A stretch of 6,832 bases of DNA from assembly GCA_004347865.1 (NCBI GenBank), contig QNUZ01000132.1:1-6832 (forward strand), written 5' to 3'. Position numbers and translations under genes: made by a program. Below, in pieces: positions 1-5,385 of the stretch. The notes under the pieces are model-generated. The model was not told the DNA's origin. It did not search any database and saw only the letters and a program-made list of their open reading frames with translations. This DNA comes from Archaeoglobi archaeon (GTDB taxonomy: Archaea > Halobacteriota > Archaeoglobi > Archaeoglobales > Archaeoglobaceae). The stretch's first letter is position 1. Every line of letters starts with the position of its first letter.

Positions 1-171
1 GTCCACGAGCCCTTTCATCTCGTCCGCGGTCTTCCACTCTTCCTGTTTTCCGAAGAGGTTTAAAAATGCGAGAGTGCTGGTTTTGCTTTCAAGTGTTTCT
101 CCACCGATGAGGATACCGCCCAACCCTGCAAGGACTGCCAGAGCCGGGATTAAACTCCAGTACGCTTTCAC
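1..171 (-). CDS. Exported or membrane-anchored protein of unknown function, N-terminal part
   Basis: The reading frame is open from a GTG at 169-171 to the window edge, giving 57 codons; the 3' end lies outside the window. The product begins with a short positive N-terminus (VKAYW). A hydrophobic Ala/Leu/Gly/Ile-rich stretch follows at about residues 6-28, then a polar, charged region (GETLESKTS, GKQEEWKTADEM), as in a signal peptide or N-terminal membrane anchor with an extracytoplasmic domain behind it. I chose the GTG because a TATA-like box at 193-200 on the same strand is centred about 26 nt upstream, which puts transcription initiation almost exactly on the GTG (a leaderless mRNA). No Shine-Dalgarno site is needed or seen. 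I do not recognise the family and nothing visible supports a specific function. I am confident that this is a real gene start and have no view on its role. Confidence 0.7.
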   Translation of the reverse strand, partial: MKAYWSLIPALAVLAGLGGILIGGETLESKTSTLAFLNLFGKQEEWKTADEMKGLVD

Positions 172-192
172 AACTATAGGTGATAAGAGAAC

Positions 193-200
193 TATATAAA
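193..200 (-). promoter_or_regulatory. TATA box for the minus-strand gene starting at 171
   Basis: On the minus strand this reads TTTATATA, with a purine-rich GAAAG just upstream that could be the TFB-recognition (BRE) element. Its centre is about 26 nt from the GTG at 171, the classic archaeal TATA-to-start distance, so the transcript is probably leaderless. It sits 6 bp from the edge of the first copy of the 66-bp repeat. Confidence 0.6.
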
Positions 201-205
201 ACTTT

Positions 206-271
206 CAAATTTTCTTTTTTAAAGTGAGCTGGGCCTCAATAAAATTGGGCCTAAAAAACCGAGATCCGGGT
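206..271. repeat. 66-bp direct repeat, copy 1
   Basis: Ungapped match to 1209-1274 at a constant offset of 1003 bp, 59 of 66 positions identical by eye. The best-conserved block is the last 13 bp (CCGAGATCCGGGT). The copy contains two TGGGCCT heptamers, at 230-236 and 246-252. It also contains an imperfect hairpin with arms 232-240 and 244-251, one bulged T and an AAA loop. It lies between genes, immediately upstream of the minus-strand TATA box at 193-200. An A/T-rich stretch followed 31-36 nt later by an ATG (288) would also allow rightward promoter activity, but that ATG opens only a 22-codon frame. The function is unknown; it could be a duplicated upstream regulatory region or part of a small non-autonomous element. 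Confidence 0.8.
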
Positions 272-421
272 TCGGGCCAGCTTTTGGATGGAGGAATTTC
301 TCTTGGGGAAAATACTGGAAATCTGGGGGAGTTTGAATTTTTTGGAGATTTTTTAGCTTCTTTTCCGCCACGTTGCACTGCAAAAGCTATTCTGTAGGGT
401 TTTGGGAAAATCTGACCTCCT
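272..421. other. Gene-free AT-rich spacer
   Basis: I see no convincing gene in this stretch on either strand. A 55-codon minus-strand frame and a 22-codon plus-strand frame starting at ATG 288 exist, but neither has a recognisable motif, hydrophobic pattern or plausible promoter arrangement. The minus strand was also checked for the missing C-terminal part of the Agl23-like gene; no transmembrane-like continuation is present. The segment is therefore either the far flank of an old IS insertion or unrelated intergenic DNA. Confidence 0.5.
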
Positions 422-449
422 CCCCGCCCTGAAGGGCGAGGCTTTCAGG
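413..449 (-). mobile_element. Solitary IS200/IS605-type (tnpB-associated) right-end hairpin
   Basis: Read on the minus strand the segment is GAAAG, then a hairpin with arms 434-441 and 422-429 (CCTCGCCC / GGGCGGGG, one G-T wobble, four-base TTCA loop), then AGGAGGTC. This is the characteristic subterminal structure found just downstream of tnpB/OrfB genes in many archaeal and bacterial IS605/IS1341-type elements, where it also forms the 3' scaffold of the TnpB guide RNA. In that orientation tnpB would lie at higher coordinates, but no transposase or TnpB reading frame is present. Instead the truncated Agl23-like gene ends about 30 bp away. I infer a remnant end left after insertion and deletion, or a minimal non-autonomous copy. 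The hairpin could also now serve as a transcription stop for the gene fragment. Confidence 0.6.
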
Positions 450-470
450 TGGTAAAACTAAAGAGTGTAC

Positions 471-1085
471 TCAGTAGAGGTTGTGGGTAACAGCATCCGA
501 AATTCTGATGCGTGTGAGATAGAAAAAGAGATAGATTAGCAGGAAAAAGGCAAAAACATAAAATGTTTCCTTGACCGCGGAAAAAAGGGCTAAAAATACT
601 GCTGAGAGCAGTAGAAAAACTGTTAGCTTATCAAATTTTACTTCATTCCACTTTTTTTCTGCTTCCAAATACCTTAGCAGAAAATAAGCGGCAAGAGAGA
701 CAAACAGCAACTGGTATACGTCCTCACGGTAAAATCTGGAATAATTCACGATTATTGGAGAGACAGCGCAGAATAACATTGCCAGAAAGACTTTCTTGCC
801 CAAATACCTTCTGTAAAGGTAGATTGAGCAGATGAAAGCTACTCCCAGCAGAGCGGGAAGTATTCTTAGCGTAAACTCAGTCTCTCCAAAAAATGCTATT
901 ATGGGGGCTACGCTGTAGAAAAGAAGTGGCCCGTGATATCTTGGATCGTAACTGTAAGTCCCCTTTAAAACTGTATTTGCAAAGTAAGCATGCACACTCT
1001 CGTCATAAAAGAGGGGAGGACTATCCAAACCATACATTCGAAGAAAAATTGCTAGAAAAATTATCAGTATCAGAGCATACTTCAT
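471..1085 (-). CDS. Agl23-like GT-C family glycosyltransferase, C-terminally truncated fragment
   Basis: The 204-residue product matches the start of the polytopic family annotated as flippase activity-associated protein Agl23 (TIGR03663), related to the GT39/PMT-ArnT sugar transferases that use polyprenyl-linked sugars at the membrane. Visible hallmarks are a first membrane helix at residues 3-16, R16, and the acidic pair D28-E29 in YDES at the start of the first extracytoplasmic loop. Further on come the family-like YDPRYHGPLLFY block (46-57), a second acidic pair in RFYRED (117-122), and at least four more membrane helices, with KET at 172-174. Such enzymes usually run to roughly 450-600 residues; here the frame ends after about 200, so the later membrane helices and any C-terminal domain are missing. 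The stop lies about 30 bp from an IS605-type end, which suggests disruption. ATG 1085 is preferred; GTG 1091, two codons earlier, is the alternative. Base composition is clearly more AT-rich than in the genes to the right. It is probably non-functional or a decayed copy. Confidence 0.7.
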   Translation of the reverse strand: MKYALILIIFLAIFLRMYGLDSPPLFYDESVHAYFANTVLKGTYSYDPRYHGPLLFYSVAPIIAFFGETEFTLRILPALLGVAFICSIYLYRRYLGKKVFLAMLFCAVSPIIVNYSRFYREDVYQLLFVSLAAYFLLRYLEAEKKWNEVKFDKLTVFLLLSAVFLALFSAVKETFYVFAFFLLIYLFFYLTRIRISDAVTHNLY

Positions 1086-1108
1086 CTCCACTCTCTTCAG
1101 CAGACTAC

Positions 1109-1117
1109 TCTTAAAGT
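1109..1117 (-). promoter_or_regulatory. TATA-like box for the Agl23-like fragment
   Basis: The minus strand reads ACTTTAAGA preceded by AGAA, a weak BRE plus TATA match, centred about 28 nt from ATG 1085 and 22 nt from GTG 1091; this would give a leaderless or nearly leaderless mRNA. A second, better TATA match (TTATAAAAG, about 1175-1184, minus strand) lies further upstream and would give a leader of roughly 65-70 nt. I cannot tell which is used. Confidence 0.4.
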
Positions 1118-1208
1118 TTCTGATCTTTGTTTGAGGATAGAAAAAGACCAGTCCAGGCTTTTGCTATTCCTTTGAGCTTTTATAAAGACCTTTTTGTCTC
1201 AACTCCAG

Positions 1209-1274
1209 CAAATTTTCGTTTCTAAAGTGGGCTGGGCCTCAGTAAGATTGGGCTTTAAAAACCGAGATCCGGGT
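1209..1274. repeat. 66-bp direct repeat, copy 2
   Basis: Second copy of the repeat at 206-271, ungapped, with seven substitutions. Here the heptamer pair reads TGGGCCT/TGGGCTT and the small hairpin of copy 1 is weakened by the substitutions, so the hairpin is not what is conserved. The copy lies in the divergent intergenic region between the Agl23-like fragment (leftward) and the long membrane-protein gene (rightward). Its CTTTAAAAACC segment (1253-1263) resembles a rightward TATA box about 31 nt before ATG 1288. The two copies bracket a segment of about 1 kb that holds the gene fragment and the IS-type end. Confidence 0.8.
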
Positions 1275-1333
1275 CCTGGACGGGAGAATGCCAAGGGACG
1301 TTTGTCGGATCTCCTTTCTTCCACAGTGTCGCA

Positions 1334-1341
1334 TTTTTAAA
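1334..1341 (+). promoter_or_regulatory. TATA-like box before ATG 1369
   Basis: TTTTTAAA, the same core as the box before the next gene at 3291. It is centred about 31 nt upstream of ATG 1369, predicting transcription initiation near 1363-1365 and a leader of only a few bases. A partial Shine-Dalgarno match, GGTGGTC (1358-1364), lies just upstream of the start. Both points favour ATG 1369 over the longer frame from ATG 1288. Confidence 0.5.
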
Positions 1342-1368
1342 CTTTACACCTGTACTGGGTGGTCAGAA

Positions 1369-3279
1369 ATGCCCGATCCGATATCCTCGGAGGCAATCGT
1401 AAACCTTCTGAACTGGTTCCTATGGGTGGCGGTGGCTCTCGGTGTCGGTCTAATCCTGATTTCGCTGGCGATGATGGCCGCGGGCAGGAGAAACGAGAAG
1501 CTTCTGCTTTCAGGGCTCGCGGCAATAGCGCTGGGCGTCACCGTGGACCAGATATTCGCGGCCGTGATGCACGGGATATCGCTGGATGAGCCGTACCAGT
1601 TTGCCTCTACCGCGATTGTGGCGGCCCTTTTGGTGATAAGCGTCCTTTACTTCGCAATCGGCAACCCCGAGAGAGGAGGGAAAACGCTCTTCGCGGCCGT
1701 CCTTGCAGCCGGTTTCTTTGCAATGATTCCGGCCCTTCAGGCACTGTTCGGAAATGCGGCCCCGGCGCTTGTCGGTTCCTGCACGATCCTCATCGAGGGG
1801 CAGAACGTGAACGAATACGCGGCCTCCTTCAGGCTTTACATGCCGTACGGTCAGGGGATCTACGATCTCCTTGTCGACTTCGGCGACGGAAGCAGTTACA
1901 CTGGAACCATAGCCTACGGACAGCGAATCTCGGTTGACCACACATACCAGCAGTCCGGGAATTACGTTATCTCCGCGAAGGCCTCGAACTCGAATCACTC
2001 CTGCATGGTCGCGGCTCCAGTGATAATAAACCCGCCCTCACCCTGGCTTGCTCCGTTTATGAACTTCGGGGGCATGATTTCGGGTGCGATCTCGGGAATT
2101 GCCACGATCCCGCTGAACTGGTACTACATCGTCCCGGAATTTGATCTGAACGACGGCAGCGACGACTGGAGGTACTACGGCGCTACTACTGGAGTGGCGG
2201 TGTCGGCACTGGCGCTTGTGGTCTCGCTGCGGATGATCTCGGGCTTCATCGGCAGAGATCCTGAAGAGAGCGTGCCCGAGACCCTCAGGGAGACCGCGAT
2301 CGTTCTTTCGGCGATACTGATTGCCCCCTACCTTTACCAGGTTTTCGCGTCCCTCTGCAACCGCATATCCGAAATACCAATCCGGGCGATAGACTTTGGG
2401 GGCTTCTTTGCAGTGGTCCTGAGTGCAATAGCCGTTGGAGCCGTTCTGGGAGTTTTTTCGAGCTTTTTTGGCTTCTACGCCGGTGCCCTGGCTGTCGGGC
2501 TGCTCCTCTCAAACCTCACTGCGGCAATCAGGATCTTCATGATAAAGGGGCTGGTCCTCGCATTCCCGTTCATCGCCCTCCTCTACCTCTTCCCCGTTAC
2601 CAGGGGGACGGCTCAAACCCTGATCTCGATCCTTGCAGGTCTGTGCATCGCCGGTCCGGTTGCGGCATTCGTAATCGCAGGTCTTTGCACGACTGCGGGT
2701 CCGCTTGCGACGTTTCTTGCACCGACATTCGCATACGTCCTGTTTCCGTATCTGCTTTCCCTGGCAGGCGGTGCTTCTCCTTCCGCGGTGGCTCCGGGAA
2801 TTGCGAGGCCGGGAATCGCAGCAGCATCAGGGGCCATTGTAAAGGCTGCTCAGAGCCTCAGGTCGAAACCCGAAACTGGTTCCGGCGGTGGGGGCAGAAA
2901 TTTCGGAACAACGTACATAAGGCCCGCAGGATTCGATTCAGCAGCTGTTTCAGTCGGAGCGATAAGAGCCGGCGCAGATGAAGCCGAGGAGGGCTCCCGC
3001 CTTGCCGGATTCAGGGCTGCAATCGAGAGGGCCAGCTACTACGGGCTGCTCGCCAGAAGCCATGCGAAAAGGGCAGCTGAAAGGGCCTGGAGTCTGGTCC
3101 GGCCTGCAGGCAGGGAGTTTTTCAGGAGCTCCAGGGAGGGATTTGAGACCGGAGTGAAGGGGTTCGGGCTGAACACAGCGAGGAGCAGGGTTTCAAAACC
3201 CGGGGAGACGATCCCGGATTCCGAAATCAATGCGGGCCTGCAGGGGCCTGAGGAGGGCAAAAGAATTTTTCGGCCCTGA
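1369..3279 (+). CDS. Polytopic membrane protein with an embedded PKD domain; VirB6/TrbL/CedA-like channel candidate
   Basis: 636 residues from ATG 1369. The frame is open from ATG 1288, but the extra 27 residues are polar, Cys-rich and unlike a membrane-protein N-terminus, and a TATA-like box falls inside them. Four hydrophobic segments (about 13-38, 46-66, 79-97, 105-128) precede a loop of about 130 residues. The loop carries a PKD-type beta-sandwich: DFGDGSSY (170-177) and DHTYQQSGNYVISAKASN (190-207). C138 and C212 lie at its two edges and could form a disulfide. About six or seven further hydrophobic segments follow (275-293, 310-330, 343-390, 394-412, 414-440, 442-468). The last ~165 residues are a soluble Ala/Gly/Arg-rich tail, probably cytoplasmic. 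N-terminal helices, a central external domain, a second helix block and a long cytoplasmic tail match the plan of VirB6/TrbL proteins of type IV secretion and of archaeal CedA DNA importers. The match is by architecture, not by a diagnostic motif, so the transport role is inference. The gene is clearly more GC-rich than the DNA to its left. The next gene begins 36 bp downstream on the same strand. Confidence 0.9.
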   Translation: MPDPISSEAIVNLLNWFLWVAVALGVGLILISLAMMAAGRRNEKLLLSGLAAIALGVTVDQIFAAVMHGISLDEPYQFASTAIVAALLVISVLYFAIGNPERGGKTLFAAVLAAGFFAMIPALQALFGNAAPALVGSCTILIEGQNVNEYAASFRLYMPYGQGIYDLLVDFGDGSSYTGTIAYGQRISVDHTYQQSGNYVISAKASNSNHSCMVAAPVIINPPSPWLAPFMNFGGMISGAISGIATIPLNWYYIVPEFDLNDGSDDWRYYGATTGVAVSALALVVSLRMISGFIGRDPEESVPETLRETAIVLSAILIAPYLYQVFASLCNRISEIPIRAIDFGGFFAVVLSAIAVGAVLGVFSSFFGFYAGALAVGLLLSNLTAAIRIFMIKGLVLAFPFIALLYLFPVTRGTAQTLISILAGLCIAGPVAAFVIAGLCTTAGPLATFLAPTFAYVLFPYLLSLAGGASPSAVAPGIARPGIAAASGAIVKAAQSLRSKPETGSGGGGRNFGTTYIRPAGFDSAAVSVGAIRAGADEAEEGSRLAGFRAAIERASYYGLLARSHAKRAAERAWSLVRPAGREFFRSSREGFETGVKGFGLNTARSRVSKPGETIPDSEINAGLQGPEEGKRIFRP

Positions 3280-3290
3280 ACCGAGACCCA

Positions 3291-3298
3291 TTTTTAAA
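3291..3298 (+). promoter_or_regulatory. TATA-like box before ATG 3316
   Basis: TTTTTAAA in the 36-bp gap between the two long genes, centred about 21-22 nt before ATG 3316. It is slightly close for a canonical leaderless start but repeats the TTTTTAAAC core seen before the upstream gene. The second gene may therefore have its own promoter in addition to read-through. AACCGAGACCC at 3279-3289, just upstream, resembles the conserved end of the 66-bp repeat. Confidence 0.4.
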
Positions 3299-3315
3299 CA
3301 CATTTGCATTTCCCG

Positions 3316-5169
3316 ATGAGGATCGTCAGGATAAGCCTCTGGCTGGCGGCCTGCGCCCTGCTGGTCTCGTTGATCCTCGAGCAGCTCCCTCCATTCGGGG
3401 CCATGATGCACCATGGCTTTTCCTGGGTTCTGGCGGATCCGGTGATTTACGGAGCGGCAGAAGAAACGATAAACGTAACCGAGGAGGAAATAGCTGCTGC
3501 AGGTTCTGAAATGGGTTTTGAGTTTGCCGGGATAGGCAGATCCCCCACGGTGTTAATTCCCGGGAGCGAGAGGCTGGAGAAGGCCGTCATCTCATCCCTC
3601 TCCCGGTGCCCTGCAGAGATAACCATGGAGCAGTACTGCCATGCCTCAGACCTCTTGGGCTTCCTCGACATCAGAAACGGTACCAAGCTCGGATCGGCAA
3701 AATACGGGATTCTTAGCCCTTATCATGGATTCTGGCTGAAAATCGCACTCTCCGACCCGCCAGAATATTTCGTTGATTATCCGCCCTCCGCAGAAATCTG
3801 GGGGAGAATCTACACCAGAATGATCGCCGGTGCCCTTGGGCCCGAACCCGCGGAGAGGCTGGATGCAAGCGCGGGCTACAGGATAGATAGAACTGAACAG
3901 ATACCTGAAATGCGCTGCAATGACCTCGGCTGCCTGAATGGGGAGAAGGTGACGGTTGAGCTCTCATACGCTGCAGTGTTCAGCACCGGACATGTTTTCA
4001 AAAGAGAACAGAATTCCGTCGAATTCTTCTTTGCGGAACACCCGGGATGCGAGAGGCAGCAGCAAAACGGGGTTTTCGTGGAGCACTGCAGAGAAAACGG
4101 AAAGTACAGGGTTAGGGCATGGGTTGAGGGCGGCAGAGATCCGCAGGATTTTACGATACGCGGATTCCTTACGAGGGCGGAGATAGGCTATCAGGGCTAT
4201 CACGGCAATTCAACCAGGCTGATTGCAGACTGCCACCAGCTAGTTAGGGAGCACTACGGCAGCGGCGATGAGAGGTGGTATTATCTCAGCGGAAGAGCCG
4301 AGATTCTGCTGCAGAACGGCAACGAATCCACATGGAACGGAGAAACTTTTATTCCGATATTCCGCTGTGCTGACTGCGCTACGGAGGTTTCCTGCACCCT
4401 ATACCTTTCGGACTCGGTTTCGGTACCCTTTACGTCCTTCGAGAGGAAATGCCCTGCAGGTAACTTCAGCTACCACTACCGCCCGCCATACTGCGAGCGT
4501 GATGGAAGCTGCCTTCCGGCGGTGGAGCTCAGTAACTTCAGCGGCGTCAGCGCTCCGGAGCATGCAAAGAAGCCGTACAGCTGCCAGAGCAATGCTGCAG
4601 AGGAGTTCGTGCTCAGGGCCCTTGCCGAGGCGGTCAAGAAAAAGACCGCTGACAAGGTGCGCGAAGTCCTGGAAAGGGCTGCCAGAGAGAATTTCTGGAA
4701 TAAATACTTCGACAGGCTGAACGAAAAGGCGGCGAAAGAGCTCCTTCAGTACTTCTACCTCGTGCAGATACCCCTGAGCATTGAAAGAGACGATTCGGTG
4801 AATTGCACAGAATTGGAGGCGATTGTCAGGAAGAAGGGAAATGAAAGCATAATCTACGCCCTCAGCGTTCTCTTTGAGAACACCACCAGGCAGAACACCA
4901 GCGAGACCCTGTGCGCTGTAACGGGAAACTGGAGCACGGCCACGAAATGCAGGGCCTCGTTCATACAGCTGGAAGCAGGGAGCTTCGGCAAAACACTTTA
5001 CGAAAGCCTCTGCGGGAAATACTTTGTGGCTGAGCTCGCCCAGATCCGGAAGCCCTCGGTTTTAGAGGCCTCGAAGTACATAAAAATTCCGGAAAAAATT
5101 CTCTTTGCCCGCGGCTACAGCCCCAGCCCGGGAGTAGAGTACCCGCGGAGTGAATATTGCGGGACTTAG
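3316..5169 (+). CDS. Large exported or membrane-anchored Cys-rich glycoprotein, unknown family
   Basis: 617 residues from ATG 3316; a TTG four codons earlier (3304) is possible but less likely, since the hydrophobic signal begins right after MRIVR. Residues 4-24 form a signal peptide or N-terminal anchor. No clear Ala-X-Ala cleavage site is visible, so it may stay tethered. The ectodomain has 19 cysteines at irregular spacing (for example 351, 354, 360, 379, 393, 399, 423) and about eleven N-X-S/T sequons, including N53, N121, N298, N383, N407, N496 and N538. This points to a disulfide-stabilised, N-glycosylated surface protein. A charged, probably helical stretch covers about 425-480 (FVLRALAEAVKKKTADK and onward); the rest looks mixed alpha/beta. 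I recognise no domain. It lies 36 bp behind the VirB6-like gene with similar GC-rich composition, so the two probably act together, with this protein outside the membrane. Its 3' end overlaps another open frame carrying CNNC and a hydrophobic helix, so the annotated C-terminus (RSEYCGT) may not be the original one. Confidence 0.88.
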   Translation: MRIVRISLWLAACALLVSLILEQLPPFGAMMHHGFSWVLADPVIYGAAEETINVTEEEIAAAGSEMGFEFAGIGRSPTVLIPGSERLEKAVISSLSRCPAEITMEQYCHASDLLGFLDIRNGTKLGSAKYGILSPYHGFWLKIALSDPPEYFVDYPPSAEIWGRIYTRMIAGALGPEPAERLDASAGYRIDRTEQIPEMRCNDLGCLNGEKVTVELSYAAVFSTGHVFKREQNSVEFFFAEHPGCERQQQNGVFVEHCRENGKYRVRAWVEGGRDPQDFTIRGFLTRAEIGYQGYHGNSTRLIADCHQLVREHYGSGDERWYYLSGRAEILLQNGNESTWNGETFIPIFRCADCATEVSCTLYLSDSVSVPFTSFERKCPAGNFSYHYRPPYCERDGSCLPAVELSNFSGVSAPEHAKKPYSCQSNAAEEFVLRALAEAVKKKTADKVREVLERAARENFWNKYFDRLNEKAAKELLQYFYLVQIPLSIERDDSVNCTELEAIVRKKGNESIIYALSVLFENTTRQNTSETLCAVTGNWSTATKCRASFIQLEAGSFGKTLYESLCGKYFVAELAQIRKPSVLEASKYIKIPEKILFARGYSPSPGVEYPRSEYCGT

Positions 5170-5302
5170 CATCTTTGCGACGGCAAACACTTGCAACAAC
5201 TGCAACTCCCGCGATGCGGAAGGAAGAATTCAAGGCTTCGAGGCGATCTCCGCTGTAGCTGGGCTTCTTGCAGGCTTATGGAATTTTATGATTAGTTTGT
5301 AA
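5150..5302 (+). CDS. Small CNNC/membrane-helix reading frame overlapping the Cys-rich gene (small gene or frameshifted C-terminus)
   Basis: 50 codons from GTG 5150 to TAA 5302, in the +1 frame relative to the upstream gene and overlapping its last 20 bp. The product starts VNIAGLSIFATANTCNNCNS, continues with the polar RDAEGRIQGFE, and ends in a hydrophobic segment (AISAVAGLLAGLWNFMISL). It thus has a CxxC-like CNNC pair followed by a transmembrane helix, a sensible C-terminal anchor for an exported Cys-rich protein. No good Shine-Dalgarno site precedes the GTG (GGAG at 5131 is too far). The upstream in-frame stop is TAG 5135-5137, so if the two frames were once a single gene, the shift must lie between 5138 and 5167. 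Alternatives are a translationally coupled small protein, a genuine or sequencing frameshift, or programmed frameshifting. The residue pattern looks coding, but the short length limits certainty. Confidence 0.5.
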   Translation: MNIAGLSIFATANTCNNCNSRDAEGRIQGFEAISAVAGLLAGLWNFMISL

Positions 5303-5315
5303 TAATTGTGAAAAA

Positions 5316-5325
5316 CTTTAAATAT
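5316..5325 (+). promoter_or_regulatory. Promoter of the NosD-like beta-helix gene
   Basis: CTTTAAATAT preceded by GAAAAA (5310-5315), a good archaeal BRE plus TATA match. It predicts transcription initiation at about 5345-5348. Unlike the other genes in the window, this gives a 5' leader of about 40 nt, which holds an 8-bp hairpin and a Shine-Dalgarno site. Confidence 0.6.
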
Positions 5326-5347
5326 TCTTCGCTTTACTTTTCTTGTT

Positions 5348-5371
5348 AGCAAGGATAGAATGTTCCTTGCT
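5348..5371 (+). promoter_or_regulatory. Perfect 8-bp inverted repeat at the predicted mRNA 5' end
   Basis: AGCAAGGA (5348-5355) and TCCTTGCT (5364-5371) are exact reverse complements around an 8-nt spacer (TAGAATGT). The left arm begins at or next to the transcription start predicted from the TATA box at 5316-5325. As RNA it would be a 5'-terminal stem-loop protecting or controlling the leader. As DNA it is a dyad over the initiation site where a repressor could bind. It ends 5 nt before the Shine-Dalgarno sequence. Confidence 0.5.
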
Positions 5372-5375
5372 TGCA

Positions 5376-5382
5376 GAGGTGA
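5376..5382 (+). promoter_or_regulatory. Shine-Dalgarno site GAGGTGA
   Basis: GAGGTGA matches the complement of the archaeal 16S rRNA 3' end. It is separated by 3 nt (AAT) from ATG 5386, and it fixes that start for the beta-helix gene. Confidence 0.75.
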
Positions 5383-5385
5383 AAT

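Noticed and set aside
231..395. 55-codon minus-strand frame between the IS-type end and repeat copy 1, tested as the lost C-terminus of the Agl23-like protein
   Set aside because: The product is Pro/Gln/Lys-rich with no hydrophobic helices, so it cannot be the missing membrane part, and much of it is the repeat sequence.
893..1114. 73-codon plus-strand frame opposite the Agl23-like gene
   Set aside because: Antisense to a gene with clear family motifs; its own product shows no motif, and it has no promoter or ribosome site.
1288..1368. 27-residue N-terminal extension of the PKD membrane protein from ATG 1288
   Set aside because: The residues are polar and Cys-rich, unlike the membrane protein that follows, and a TATA-like box at 1334-1341 and a partial Shine-Dalgarno site point to ATG 1369. 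A TATA-like stretch in repeat copy 2 leaves the longer start possible but less likely.
1510..1998. 162-codon minus-strand frame inside the PKD membrane-protein gene
   Set aside because: Lies opposite a frame with strong transmembrane periodicity and a PKD motif; the antisense product is featureless and results from GC-rich codons.
4268..4720. 150-codon frame in another phase within the Cys-rich gene
   Set aside because: Arg/Ser/Thr-rich product typical of a shadow frame; the main frame has a signal peptide, sequons and regular codon use.
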